The notes: generated by a model not told the origin, from the letters alone. A stretch of 64,000 bases of DNA from Aporrectodea caliginosa (GCA_020284085.1 JACEVL010001161.1:2899344-2963343), one strand, 5' to 3'; numbered from the stretch's first letter, positions 43,031 through 56,327 are shown. Translations and numbers: made by a program.

Positions 43031-46000
43031 AGCTGCACACATACAACGCATAGAGCTACAAACATTGCACGCAGTCATCACGACGCATACAAACACACAT
43101 CTAGGCATAGGCCTATACTTACATTATTACATATAATATGCTAATCTTCATCATACGTTCCTGACGCTAGACATTGACGGCGATGGGTACGAATAAATGT
43201 ACTCCGTTGCCCTCGGTCATTTGTCATGTCCGTGGCTACTCTCAGTGATAGTCGAAGTGATGTTGTGTCCTCATTTATTATGTTCTCAATGAGCCTCTGT
43301 GCGTGCGGTTGCCGATTCGCAGACCAATGGTGGCTTATTGAAGAGATTTCAATCTCGGGCTAGCAGGTCTGTACACTGGGGCCTAAACGGCGTTGCACGC
43401 ATTCAAATGGGCGGCAGAGGTGCACATGAGGGGTCTCAATTAGGCCCCTAATAAATTTAATGAAAATGAATGAAAGGTCTATAGGTTGTACGGTCGATAT
43501 AATAGAAAACGTGAAACCCTCTCCCTGTTTCGGTTTGTTCTGCTCATTTTGTTCTCACTTAGGACCGACCTTTTCCAAACTGCTGATCCACTATAATAGG
43601 CTGCTTCTCTGTCTCAGTAGACTGCTCTTCTGGATGTTGACCTGGTTACGTCTTGGTTTTGATGAGTCGTCAATTGATGTCTTTTGCAATAGACCTAGGC
43701 GCGATAGAAGTTACTCAGTGTAATTATTATATATTCGTTCAATTGCAAGACCAGGTGACTCACCGCAACTGGGTACAGTAAAAGGGGACAACAACTGAAC
43801 TATGAATTATCTTTAAAGCGTCATATTTGGCTTAACGATTGTGGGCAAGATTTTACCGATTGTCGATTTAGAGTTCGGGAGAAAAATTACGAACATACAA
43901 TACATCCTTTGCTGGCAGAGTAAAGTCATGCGGCCTCTGACGAAGGCTGCAATAGTAATAATAATAATTGTAAAATGATACATATGTACAATTGTACTAA
44001 AATACATAACATACTCTATCATGCATACAAAGAATCGCATACATGCAACATACAAGAATACAAAGACCTCCATTCATATTTATGCAGGCATAAAGGACGT
44101 TAAAAAAGCAGGTGACCTGCTAATAAATTCGTCCGTTAAATAGGAAGCCCTCAACTAACACAAAAAAATTATGTGTGTTGTTGTCAACGGCTGCCAAACA
44201 GTGGTTGCAGTAGAGCGTCATGCATGCAATTAACCACCGTTGTCCGTTGTTCTGACGTATCTAAATCAGTTCGGTCAGTGGTTGTGTGCAGACAATAGAA
44301 ACCTAACCCTATATTATCCCCTCTGTGATTTGAGTTACACTGGTCGTATTTGCGTCCGATGTATGCCAACTTGTCGACATCAGATGACTGACATTTACAC
44401 GTGCATACGTATACTTGCAACCTTTCACGGGGGTTTGCGGCCGATTATTCCGACAGATTTCATCCCAAGTAGTATGCCGATTTTGTGATTGTAATCACAG
44501 ATTTGTATATAGTGCTCTTCAGCAGAGACCTGTCGCTAGAGGCGCTCTCTATCTAACAACAGGAAACTATCCAGGACCGAGAAAAATGGTTGGCTAATGC
44601 AACCTTAATATAACTTTATACGACTGTTGAAGGTAGTCGTATATAAACATCATAATGTTACTTCATGGCGGCACTTAGAAAGGTAGCATCATATGGGAGT
44701 ACAATGTATGAATATGTATATATGTAAATGGTGGGCGCTTGTCAATGGCCTATGGTTAAAACAATGGCCTGAGTTTATGGTTATGTCGTTGTGATCACTG
44801 CAACATGCAGCTAGACAATAGTTTGGACTCTTTCGTGAACAATGTGTGGCTGTCGGTCAGGACGAAAGGTGTATCGTCCAATGGAACAGTTCAACAGGAA
44901 ATTCGGAATGTTCCAGCAAATGCACATGAGACATTTACAGTTTCACTCTAGATACATCCTTTAAGAACTGTTAGATCCATATTCTATAGAGAAGTGCCAA
45001 AACGCGCTATACAAAGTTTCAGCTACAAACATACATTAATGCATTTTTATACATGCAACATCCATACATGCATACACGCAGTCATGCATATATCCACTGT
45101 TCCACACATACATACATATATACAAACAGTCATACATACATACCTCGGTACATCCATACACTCAGCTACATACATGTATAAACACTGTATATAAATGGAC
45201 GTACTGTAGGCTTAAATCAAACCAAAAGCATGCAGTTCATATAGGTGCGTATAATATATGGTCACCAAATACGATCGGTTGCTGATGCTGTAGTGGCAGT
45301 CTTGGTACAAGTGCTGTTCAGCTCTGCTTCTGTGCATGTTCATGTGATCGTCCCGCTTTATGGCAAGCTCCAGTATCGAGTATATATTATCGTCCTCTGT
45401 CTCGTGTTCTAAAGGATTTCCAATCTAGGCCTATAGGTCTTTTCATGCGAGGGCTTTGCACAGTTATTCAGGTCTATGTATTGTAGGCCTACTATCGATG
45501 AGTTGGTCAATGTCATAATCGAAGCCCCTCCGTTGACTGTTTTTATCAAGCGGCTACAACCTATTCCAGTTCTAAACGCTGGTTTGGTATTAAGCGGCAT
45601 TCATAAGAACATGCTTAAAGTTTTAATGGATAGCAAGAGAAAATAATATCGTATTCTGTAATGCTGGCACTTTTCATTTTATCTAGGCCTATCTCCGCCT
45701 AATTCGTGCTCATGTTAACATTGTCGGCTACACAGACATGCCACAAATGCAGAACTACGGGATTTACTACTTCATAGGAAAAGATACAATTAGTCGGTTT
45801 AGCTATTTATAAAATATTCCTAATTTCATTTACACCTGTCTAACGTAGGCACCCACTTCCATATGCCACTAAAAAAGACACAAGGCATAGCTTAAATAGC
45901 AGTAACATATACCTGTAACTAAGAAAGCATAGTCTATCTATAATTTTTTCACATTAACGATTAATACAAAACTTCATTTATAAGTCTAATACTTTATAGC

Positions 46001-46519
46001 AATTTAGGTTTAGGGCCTACTCATAAACCAGCATGCACTGTTGAATATATTAACGAAATGCTGTTTCTGCTGTGCTTGTAAAATTGACACACCTAAAAAG
46101 AGATTAATTAAAGCAATAACGAAGCGGCCACTTGTGGTACCTATTCTGAGTTTATCAGTTTTTTCCAAATAAATCAGCTTAAATTACTCAATTATGCAAA
46201 ATTTTGATTCCCCAGCTTTATTTGCCACCCGTACAAGCTCAGACAAGCAAAAATAATATGTAGAAAAATTACCACATACAAATTCAAAATTGGTTTTCTC
46301 AGTAAACGCACTGGCAGTCTAGTTCCTTTTCTCCCAGCGGGTCTTGCATTTATTACAAAACCGAAATTATATGCAATATAATGTATAAATTGTATATACC
46401 TAATATGTATACAATATTTATATAAACCTTATATCTATTGATAAACCTTTATTCCTCAAAAGTATATTATATGTTAATATAAAATAATGCAAGCGTATAT
46501 AAACTATATATATACAATG

Positions 46520-46921
46520 AGGAGATGTGGTTTCCTTCCCTCAACTGCCCCGAGCGGTTCCGCCTTGGCGGGCCTGGCAGACGAACGCCTGCTCAAAAGC
46601 TGTATGTTCAGATCCAAACCCCGTCCTCCGACATCTCTTTCCACCTGTCCGGGACATCACGTACAACCTTCGCCCAAGACCAAATCCCTTCACCCTACCA
46701 GCCAGGGACGACCGGAACTTCATCGCCCGGATCTTACACAAAAAGGCGCACGAACATTATTAACAATTCAAGCCATCCCTGCTTAAATTCTCATATATTT
46801 ATGAGCAAACGGTACATTCTGTAACATGCTAATCTGTGGACAAAACAAAAACAGCTAGGAACTGAACTTAAATGTTTGTAAACAAGCTGCGGCCATGTCA
46901 AATTGTGTCAGAATAAACGAA

Positions 46922-46950
<29 letters not shown>
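46520..46950 (+). pseudogene. LINE 3' end with TTA tail
   Basis: A plus-strand frame ending at 46763 carries the C-terminal signature LRPRPNPFTLPARDDRNFI followed by ARILHKKAHEHY and a stop. The upstream part (ERFRLGGPGRRT and neighbouring frames) is frameshifted. The 3' UTR ends GTCAGAATAAACGAA and runs into about nine TTA units (46921-46949), a typical LINE tail. The insertion is strongly 5'-truncated. Confidence 0.75.
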
Positions 46951-46952
<2 letters not shown>

Positions 46953-47319
46953 TATATATATGTGTTTAACTGGACTCTGGCATACATAGCCGAGTCTAGT
47001 TATTTGCCCGATGGATGTGAATAAGTATATATAGGCCTGTGGCAATTGCAGCAACGGTTGTAGAGACATAACACAGATCGTAGGCCTATAGCATGGACAG
47101 CGCAGTGAAGGTCTTCTTCCTCTGTAATACGATTAGAAAGATAGTCTGAACTTAATTGAGCTTTATTCGCATTAGTACGACATAGCTCAGACCACCCATC
47201 ATGATACACCATCGTCCTATATATACCATCTGACCATCGACCCTCAGTGTACCGGCTGTATACGTCAAGACTGCGTCTCATCACTACAGTATCTGTTCGA
47301 CTTAGTAGAGAAGCAGTAA

Positions 47320-47830
47320 ATGGTGCTCAACCTAAGCAGCACCAAAGCACCTGGAATAAGATTAAACGGATGTTCATTGACGGATCTTCGATTTACAGGT
47401 GATATCGGCCTCTTAACTGGAAACTGAACAGAACTAGGAGAAATAACGAAACAGACTAAGTTTCTTATATCAACAGAAATTCCGGGTATTCCTCAACGCA
47501 AAGAAAACTAAAACAACGATTATGGAAAAAGCAAAAGACGTTTAGAAATAAGAGTAAACTACTTTAAACGTGGATCCATTTGTAGCCTATATCTCGGAGG
47601 TCTAATATCCGCAGATAGCAGAAAAGACATAACAGAAGAATTGGACGTACCTATCAGGTCATTGTATCAATGAGCAGGATATGGAGAAGTAGGCCTAGTG
47701 ACACATCGTAACAAAAAAACAAAGACTAGAATAAATGACTGTGGTCGGCATGCAGCGCATTTTCAAATATAGATTAAAATGTTGGACATTAAGACAGCAA
47801 GATGAGAATCCGTGCAGCAGAAAAGAAAAT
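47320..47830 (+). pseudogene. Decayed LINE reverse transcriptase palm region
   Basis: Plus-strand translation in pieces gives IRLNG, LTDLRFTGDIGLLTG (the FADD-type catalytic box with its acidic residues partly lost), LGEITKQT, a NVKKTK-like remnant and SLYLGGLISADSRKDITEE. The order is that of the reverse-transcriptase palm and thumb in RTE/Jockey-like elements. Many stops interrupt it. Confidence 0.65.
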
Positions 47831-48002
47831 AATATAAACTGTTCTTATGTAGTATTCAGACGGCATCTCCTTGACGTTGTTCACAAATGAGCTTCTATTA
47901 CAAATTTTGACTATCAGTAAGAGTACCGCAGAATATGCCATCACAGAAGGTGCATGTGCACCTAACGCACCTTGCATAGCTTCGCTACTGCTCTAAGAAC
48001 GC

Positions 48003-48033
48003 ACTTCTAATGTGACTATGTCACATTAGAAGT
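48003..48033. repeat. 14-bp perfect hairpin
   Basis: ACTTCTAATGTGAC at 48003-48016 pairs with GTCACATTAGAAGT at 48020-48033 across a 3-nt loop. Function unknown. Confidence 0.85.
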
Positions 48034-48285
48034 TCGAACGCAGAAAGTTGGCATGCAGTGCCCTCATGCGCAAGCGTCACGCTGCAGAAACATGCGACCA
48101 TCTTGGCCACTCCACGTGCGTACATAACTGAAGAAAAGAAATCTAAGACAGGAAAACCACTTGTTTGCGATACAAGATCATGCATCTGCAGATGCCGAAA
48201 GAGCTAAAGGATAAATTGATGGAAGTCAGGCACCATCAGCTATACTGACTAAGTGATTACGAGCTGTTATAGCGAAACGGGTTCA

Positions 48286-48385
48286 CCGACAATTGCGCCC
48301 GTGACAAATGCGCCCGTGACAAATGCGCCCCGACAAATGCGCCACGACAAAGGTGCCCCGACAAATGCGTCCCGATAAATGCACC
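48286..48385. repeat. CGACAAATGCGCC-type tandem repeats, related to the array at 792-899
   Basis: About seven 13-16 bp units such as CCGTGACAAATGCGCC, the outermost one reading CCGACAATTGCGCC, the complement of the GCGCAATTGTCGG unit of the first array. The orientation is opposite. It may be a solo terminus of the same transposon family. Confidence 0.6.
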
Positions 48386-48806
48386 TGTTGAATGAGACGA
48401 AAAATGTCACACAACGAAAGCGGCACAGTGCACGAGATTTTAATACGTGTAAATAATATACTAGATAGTAACTAATAACACACTCAAAGAAAGAAATTAT
48501 GTTGCCAGGCTGACAGTTACAGTTACTGGTTTTATCTTTTGAAAGACGATTGTCATAAGATCCTCTAACTTGTCAGACAGTTTAAACCGATTAAATTTAT
48601 AAATTGGTCGCAATACTCCGGAGGTATTCGAGGATTGGAACAGTCCAATAACTGCTGGAAACCACATGCAACTGACGAGTTAACTGAACGTATATTTGTT
48701 CTTAGTGGAAGGCTGCCATCGTTCCTCTGCCGAATGTCGTGGCGCATTTGTCGGTTATTTATAGCTGTAGGCTTATATGTAGGCCTATACTTCTGTTGGT
48801 TTGTTT

Positions 48807-48963
<157 letters not shown>

Positions 48964-49535
48964 GTTACGAGTGACAAGTTGTGAGTTGGTCGACAGTGAA
49001 TTAGGTGAATAAGCTGCCCCCCAACCGATGTGACTTTTGTGTGGCGCTAAGAACTGTTGGAGATTTGCATTGCATTAGAATCTGAGAAGACCAAGACCTT
49101 AAAGGGATATTTTGAAGGCAATCAACACTAAATATAGAAACACGTTTGAAAAACTTCCTCGTGTCAGTCAACGCTACGACGATTTCACCGCATGTGAGAC
49201 CAAACGTTTCAACGGGACAAACATTCGAGCTGAAGTATATTTGACCGAATTCTGCGGCTGAGTATTCGCTTCGGAGAGAGATCGTTGGCTATCTGTTGGT
49301 GATAGGAGGCAGAGGACGAGTGACGCTGACCACTGGGGCATTGCTTAGCACCGCTGCTGCAGCCTCCATCATCTGATGTCGTTTACATAGGCAGATGATG
49401 GGGGATGAAGAGCAGAGTAGGCAGTTGGCAGACTGTTCGCTCGGTGCACGATGTCCCTCTGGGCCAATCGCATCCTAACATCCACTGTTTACGGGAAGAG
49501 CGGAGTTCAAAGCACTGAAGAAGAAATGCAGTCAG

Positions 49536-49840
49536 CTGATGAAAATAGACAGAAAGGAAACGGAGGAGGAGGAGGAGCAGGAGCAGGACGAGGAGGAGCA
49601 GGGGAGAAGGAGGACGAGGACAAGGAGGACGAGGAGGAGTAGGAAGAGAATGAGCAGGATGAGAAGGAGCAGGGGAAATGGAGCAGGAGGAGCAGGAGCA
49701 GGAGAAGAAAGAGGAGAAGGAGAAGAAATCCTGGAATAGTGTGAAGGGAAGAAACGAGTGGAAAATCAGGAAAAGTGGAAGGATAGAGAAGAAGAGGTAG
49801 ATGGGAAGAACGAAGAGGCTGAGGTGGAGAGAGACTTGGT
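49536..49840. repeat. Polypurine tract (GGAGGA/GGAGCA)
   Basis: Nearly pure purine on the plus strand for about 300 bp with GGAGGAGCAGGAGCAGGA repeats. Glu/Gly/Arg frames on plus and Ser/Pro/Leu frames on minus are repeat translations. Confidence 0.9.
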
Positions 49841-49988
49841 CGTCATCATCATCCTCGAATACCATGCACCGTGGTGTCATACCCTGCCATCATCATGAAC
49901 GCCGTAATCGATAATCACAATCGATATGTGTTCCCAGCGATGTTGGCCAATATGGTAGCATCGCGAGCAGCCTCCGATGCATCACCAC

Positions 49989-50151
49989 CAGCAGCAGCAG
50001 CAGCAGGAGGGTTATCAGGTGCACTCTTCCTGTTCATCGTCCACTTATCCGCATTAGCCATGACAAATGCCTCAGCTGCAGCAGCAGCAGCATCTACAAA
50101 GATCCCTCTGTACCCCCTGCAACCTAAGCCAATCCGGGGATTACGTAACAT
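49989..50151 (-). other. Ala-rich open frame with CAG/GCA repeats, coding status unknown
   Basis: The minus-strand frame runs from MLRNPRIGLG through two Ala runs to ARDATILANIAGNTYRL and a stop at about 49915. The plus strand is also open here with Ala runs. The GC-richer context and the two CAG tracts resemble a 5' exon upstream of a gene, and MKX lies 8 kb downstream on the same strand. No homology or firm splice site is seen. From 50155 to 51160 nothing is recognised. Confidence 0.2.
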
Positions 50152-51164
50152 CGATCTACAGCCCTCGCAGACATGTAGCTCTCCACCCTATGAACGTTTC
50201 ATATATAATATTATGTTGGTCTGTTATAGACCATATTATATGGATGACAAAAAATTTAATAGAGATAAACAATTCTCAATCGATATCCGTATTTTTAAGC
50301 AAGCACGCAATTTTTAAACATCGATCTGAAATTTGCATTTCATATTCTTCACGCATCGTATTAGGTCTGTAATAGGAAACGCATTCATCTATACGAAATG
50401 TAGGCCTTGTAGGGCCTACGTATCTCAAGAAGCAATGTCATACCATCAGACTATTCTTTTGAATCTTCTAAAGGCCTACACGTTGACATTAGCATTGTAG
50501 TGTAGAAACAATAGCAGTTTTTGCTGTTTTTCGTGCAGTAATTAAAGCGTAGAGCAAAGAATGACATTGATTGTTATCTGTTGGCAGGCTTACAAACAGG
50601 CTGCATTGGCTATGCAGAAACGGAAGGCTTCCTAACAAATAATCTATACCCGACGTGAATGTATTATTATACATTAACTATAAGACGTCTGTTAATATAT
50701 TCTGCACTGTCCGCTAAGAATGTAGCTATGAGCGAGTTCACGAATTAAGATTAGTTCATGATGTAGGCCTACATATTGCGTGATGACTTAAGTTAAAGCA
50801 TTAATATCGTCAACGACGTCACATGACTGAGCCGTTCTAACCTTACAGGTAGTTCATTTGGAAGGATGAAAACAGTCAACGAAAAGAAGAGTTAAACAAG
50901 ACAGAAGAGCCACTCAGCGATATCACATAATCATAAATATAATATTAGTAGGCCTAATACGTGGCCTGTTATATCAACATTATACCTGTACTGTGTTAAA
51001 ATTCACGCGAAGCAGAGAATTTTACAACTAGGCTATCATGGGTCTTTTGCTCTTGACAATTGGACGTTTGGATGACATCGTCTCACCCTTTTGACATAGG
51101 CCTACTAGAAAGTCGTGCGTTTCGGTATGAAAATAATCGAATCATCGAATCCGGATACCCGAGT

Positions 51165-51272
51165 GCTTGCTGAGGAAGAAACAAGAGTAAAGAAGTACTT
51201 AAGCACCTCTGATTGGTGTGCACTGCGAGCGGCGCTATATAAATTTATAGATACAATACAATACAATACTTA
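51165..51272 (+). mobile_element. SINE 3' end with AATAC tail
   Basis: GCGAGCGGCGCTATATAAAT followed by ATACAATACAATACAATAC, the same end as the SINE at 57438-57656. The promoter half is missing or too decayed to see. Confidence 0.6.
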
Positions 51273-51897
51273 TAAATGGATAGACATGTTTCGCTTTGAA
51301 TAGGCGCAGACCACAGAAACCGGTAGTCCTAATTTTCCGATTCATACCATGCATGATTTGTATTTTCAAACAGAAACACGTTTCAATAACGAATGCTGCA
51401 GCCTCTTGGCGGTTTCAGAAAATACTTGTACCGAGTAAGCTGGATCTTTCTCGGACGCTGTGAATGTTTGGAATTCACGGACTGGATTGAAGATGAATGT
51501 CTGGTGAAACATTGGACACAGTAATTGTAAAGAGGAAAGCATGGGAAAGAGGACTGTTCAAACGAGACCTAATCCGTGTATACATGCGAACATATGCAAT
51601 ATTGATAGAGCCGAAATGAACTAGCCTAGATAGACACACCTAAATGCGTGTATATATATATACGCACACAGGCGTATCATTCATTATAGTTCCTCTCTAT
51701 AGTTATAGATATCGTGGACTGAATTTACCTCTCGTTGATCATAAATCACTGAAGTCATTTATCACTGACTCTCTTCTACCTTCCTTCACTCCACCCCACC
51801 CACCCCCCATCACCGCGTTCGGTCCATGCAATCGACGCTCCTCGTTACGCTCCGCTTCTTCTCCGTTGCTTACAAGCCTATGCAACGGCCTGATCTA

Positions 51898-52532
51898 GAA
51901 TGAGAAGAAGAAGGAGGAGGAGGTGGAGGAGGAGGAGGAGGAAGAGGAGGACGAGGAGAGAACGAGTCGAGGAATAGAAAGGGAGAAAGTGGAGGAGAAA
52001 GAGAGAAGGAGAAGGAGTAGTAGAGGAGCAAGAGAAGGAGGAGGAGGAGGAGGAGAAAGAGGAGGAGAGAAGAAGTCGAGGAGTAGAAAGAGAGGAGAAG
52101 GAAGAGAAGGAGGAGAAGGAGAAGGAGGAGGAGAAGGAGGAGGAAAAAGAAGAAGAAGAAGAAGCAGAAGAAGAAGAAGAAGAAGAAGAAGAGAGGAGGA
52201 GGATGAGGAAGAGGAGGACGAGGAGAGAACGAGTCGAGGAGTAGAAAGGGAGAAAGTGGAGGAGAAAGAGAGGAGGAGGAGAAGGAGTAGTAGAGGAGCA
52301 AGAGAAGGAGGAGGAGGAGAGAAGAAGTCGAGGAGTAGAAAGGGAGGAGAAGGACGAGGAGGAGGAGAAGAGGAGGAGGAGGAGGAAGAAGAAGAAGAAG
52401 AAGAGGAGGTGGAGGAAGAGAGAAGGAGTCGAGGAGTACAAGGGGAGGAAGAGGAGGAGAAGAAGAGGAGGAGGGTAGGAGAGGAGGAGAATGAGGAGGA
52501 GGAGAGGAGGTAGAGGAAGAGTAGGAGAGGAG
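51898..52532. repeat. 635-bp polypurine tract (GGAGAA)n
   Basis: Almost uninterrupted purines on the plus strand. It is built of GGAGGAGGAGAAGAAGAAG repeats with recurring longer modules such as AAGTCGAGGAGTAGAAAG, so it also has segmental order of about 250-300 bp. The Glu/Arg frame (plus) and Ser/Leu/Phe frame (minus) of about 200 codons are not genes. Confidence 0.95.
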
Positions 52533-53292
52533 GAGGGGATGACCTAAGCAGTAATCTTCAAGCCAACCGTTGCTTGTCACGTTCAGAACGTGCATTCACT
52601 GCAATAATAATAATCATTAGGCCTATATATATAATGGCAGGTAGCGTTATGCTGAGTCAATGGCTGTATATATGAGATTGATATTATCTTCTCTCGATGT
52701 GACATGTAGACCTATATATATGAAACGCAGACTCAATCCACTTCAGTCATTTAATTATCCAATTACAGAACAGCAGCTGGACTTACAATTTTTTGCTCCT
52801 TTTCTTTGCAATTGCATATCTGTCTGTTTATCTATTTATGGCTTTCTATCCCTCCTTCTCCGTATATATCTGCGTGTGTGTGTCTCTCTGTCTCTGTCTC
52901 TGTGTCTGTCTTTCTCTGCCTGTCGCTGTTTATTTGCGTCAGTTACAGTTCGACTGGTGCTGACATGCGCATCATGACATTCGCAGTCGCTTTATTGGAC
53001 CGTCATGACAACGCTAAGTAGAGCTTATTTAAGACGGTCTTGGTGATGATCATACGTCCTTTGTTTGGCTACAGTCTACAGAGCATAGGCGTAGCTACAT
53101 GGAGGCACGAGGAGGCAGTTGCCTCCTCTTCCTTTTTTATATACTGGAACTTCTATTGACCAATGACCCCAATAACCAGGATTTTGCCAATGGTCTGTGA
53201 AGTTGCCTCCTCTTGAATTTAAGTCTACGTGTAGCTACGGTTTCAGAACTACAATGAGACGAAACGTACACTACCAGTGTTTTATAGTCCCA

Positions 53293-53378
53293 TGCATATG
53301 ACATATAAATAAAAGCCTCGTCGTTAACGCGGCCATGGCCGCGTTAACGACGAGACTTTTATTTATATGTCATATGCA
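53293..53378. repeat. 86-bp near-perfect palindrome without loop
   Basis: Bases 53293-53335 are the reverse complement of 53336-53378 with a single mismatch (53316/53355), centred on GCGGCCATGGCCGC. The outer part is AT-rich (CATATAAATAAAAG), the core GC-rich and contains GTTAACG. With no spacer it could extrude as a cruciform. The sequences on either side (52980-53290 and 53380-54580) show no gene. Confidence 0.95.
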
Positions 53379-54586
53379 GTACGACTGTACTAGTACGTGA
53401 CAAGTTGAAATGCGCTACACGAAGTTGCCATTATTACGGGCATTCGCTCGACCATTGTAGAATGCATTCGACAGACATTTGCAGATTTGGTTCATCACTG
53501 CATCACAGACCCAATTTCCCTCCTCTCCCTTCTAACTTCAAATCCTGGTTCCGCTTTAGAAAACGTTCTTCCTGATCCTCAATGCACGCCTCTTTGGAGA
53601 TTATGTATTGATATTTGAGACCTAACTGGGATTAACTCAATCAATCAATATTCGTTTATTCTGAATAACCAAGTGTTACAGACGCAACTTTTTATACTTA
53701 TTATAACTGCATGGTTGGCTTACATCGGTTAAAGCGTCTGTCAAGGCGCCTACGCGCGTGAAGAAACCGGTTCGTATAGGTCTACCAATAGCGGCTTATT
53801 TAAGAGATTTCATTGAACATGAGCATGACCATGAGCATGGCATAGAGACCATATGATCGGCATAGAAAACCGTGTTCAGTAACATTATGTTGCTTATGTC
53901 TGGGCCACGTACTGAGGTGATTTATCAGGTACATATAAGCTACGGGTCTTGATTATTTCACTTCTGCTAGCCTTGTATCTGTCAGTGTATGCTACTTCCT
54001 ACAATCAGTGGCTGTTCGTACGGACCGAACGACGTCCTATTTACACTTCCTGGAGGCGGTTCTGGTCCACTAAGCGCACGCTATAATGGCACCTTGAGGA
54101 ACAATCCATCACAGACCAGGACAGAGCACGATATTATCTCGATGTCGATCCAGGCGTTGAGGGAGACAGCGGCCACGATGGTCGTGCCCTGTTGTCCGTT
54201 CGCACCCCCCCCACACACACATACACGTATAGATCTACATATATAGGCCTGTGCATGTATTGTATAGACCTATGTGTGCGTGTGTGTATGTGTGGAGAAA
54301 GAAGGAAATTTTTCATCCACTTCGGTTTCCTTTTCCGGATATTCAGAGGTTCAGCAGAGGTCAGAGAAGCAATAATTCAGCGTCGAATCTCTATTGTTCT
54401 GGAAACGTGGTACTCGATCATGTAGGAAAAAGTTGACATCACGTGTTCTGGTCGATGACACAACAGATGTAGACAGATAATTCTCACAGGCTCTACTTAT
54501 CTTCAATACGGTGTTCCTCTTATGCGATCATCCGAGCGTTTGGGTCTATATGCATACATAGCCTACGTCCATACATATTAAACTGT

Positions 54587-54812
54587 ATGCATACATACAT
54601 ACATACATACATACATACCTGGATACATATACATACATGCTTGCATGTATACATACATACATACATATATGCATACATACATACATACATGCAATGTGCA
54701 TATCTATATACATACATACATACATGCAATGTGCATATCTATATACATACATACATACATACATACATATATGCATATCTATATACATACATACATACAT
54801 ACATACATAGGG
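54587..54812. repeat. Interrupted (CATA)n microsatellite
   Basis: Several short CATA runs separated by a repeated ATGCAATGTGCATATCTATA module. Frames over it are not genes. Confidence 0.93.
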
Positions 54813-54814
54813 CC

Positions 54815-55260
54815 TACACAGACTGGCAACAAGCCATAACCAGTCACATTGTCGGGCACCCCACAATCTACCACGGAGGTCCTCAGATCTCGCCTGAGAT
54901 TCCGCTGCTCAGAATTGCCCAGCTATCTCAAGGTTGGACATTATTGCCAAACACGATGCTCTTTTAGTCCCGTCTCAGGTCCCAACGATCGACGGCAGCT
55001 CACGATGTCCTTGTCTTCTTCCATCGGGGCTCGGGCTATAGGTCTTCCACTACTCAGCACAGAGGTTTTGCTGTTGCTGGCCCTATATCCTGGAATAGTC
55101 TTCCATTCTAATCAGTCTGTCACCTTCCTTGTTCCACAAGTGCTCGAAGTAATGCAAATGTTAATCTTCGAAATTTCTTAGTGCCCCACAGGGAGACTCA
55201 TTGCCATGTCAGGGAGACCAGCTCATACACCGGCGCTATATCAAATCAAGTTCGCTAGAG
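54815..55260 (+). pseudogene. LINE 3' end, plus strand
   Basis: In one frame the plus strand reads RGFAVAGPISWNSLP, the conserved C-terminal block of CR1/L2-type reverse transcriptases, followed by stops and a 3' UTR ending in GGCGCTATATCAAATCAAG. Upstream pieces are out of frame. Dead and 5'-truncated. Confidence 0.7.
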
Positions 55261-55329
55261 CCAGGTTGTATTGTCCATTCCGGTGCCAGGTCAGAATCCG
55301 GGGAGGTCAAGCCGAGGAGATAGCATATG

Positions 55330-55640
55330 GTGCTACGGTGGGAATCGGTGATGATGGTGGTCGTGTGGTGGCGCAGGAGTAGAATCAGGATAGGATAGCT
55401 TGAAGAGTTTTTAGTCGTGAGTGAAAAGTAGCGGAGTAGAGTGCAAGCGGAAGAGAAGTGAGATTAACAGGCGAGATAGGAGGATGAGCGAAGTGGCGGA
55501 GGTCTTTTGGGAGTCCGTTCCAAAGAGCTGGTGCAGCATAGACTAAGGAACGGTTGCAGAATTTCAGAGAGAGTGAAGCTACTGTTGGGAGATAGCAACC
55601 TTTGAAAAAGTAGTTGATCCCAGTAGGCCTACGTTGTTTT
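55330..55640 (-). pseudogene. LINE 3' end, minus strand
   Basis: The minus strand reads NRSLVYAAPALWNGLPKDLR, then HFAHPPISPV and LALYSATFHSRLKTL, the same C-terminal block in a different family from the neighbour at 54815-55260. The two copies converge tail to tail. A stop follows soon after LKTL. Confidence 0.7.
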
Positions 55641-56327
55641 ATAACAACGATATCCTTGTTATCGTTATTTTTTAAAGAATAATTGTATTTGGAAGGGCTA
55701 ATATCCTTGTCTACATTGGCATGGTGAAAGTGCAGTTATTATTGCTACACTGAAGGAACGGTAACTTCAACGCTATGCAGCACACTAGCGATAAAGAAAG
55801 CATTTGATGTAAATCAATCATTCAACCAACCATTCGATCAATCAATCAATCAATCGTTCAGTCATTGATCAGTCGACCAATCGACCTATTCGCTTTTGCT
55901 ATTTGCAGTCGAAAGATTCTGAGGCACATTGTTTATAAAGGCTCAACATAAATGAGCCCTTACGTTACCAGAAACTGGGCTGCGTGTTGTGTGGGCTTTG
56001 AGGCGAACATTTCTACTGATACGGCTGCAGCGGCGGCGGGGGCTTAGGCCCGACTGGGTAACATTTGTGCAAGTGATGCAGGAAGCTGACAATGTTCTGC
56101 GCATACTAATGCTATTAATGCTAATCTCGGAGCTGGTGTGTCTTTCATCGATCGCATCAATCACTCTCGATGGCCACTAAATTCCTCTCTGCGTCTTATC
56201 TACTGGATAAACGAGGCGCTCGTGTTGCTGTCGGTCTGTCTATCTGTCTGTCTGTCTGTATGGCTGTCTGTCTTTCAATGATAAACGCCACACCACGAAT
56301 TTGCATGCCGCCTATACATGCAATATT

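Noticed and set aside
51870..52595. Frames of about 200 codons (Ser/Leu/Phe minus, Glu/Arg plus)
   Set aside because: Translation of a polypurine tract; composition explained by the DNA repeat.
53989..54246. 85-codon plus-strand frame
   Set aside because: No recognisable domain, and it runs into a CACACA repeat; kept as unassigned intergenic sequence.
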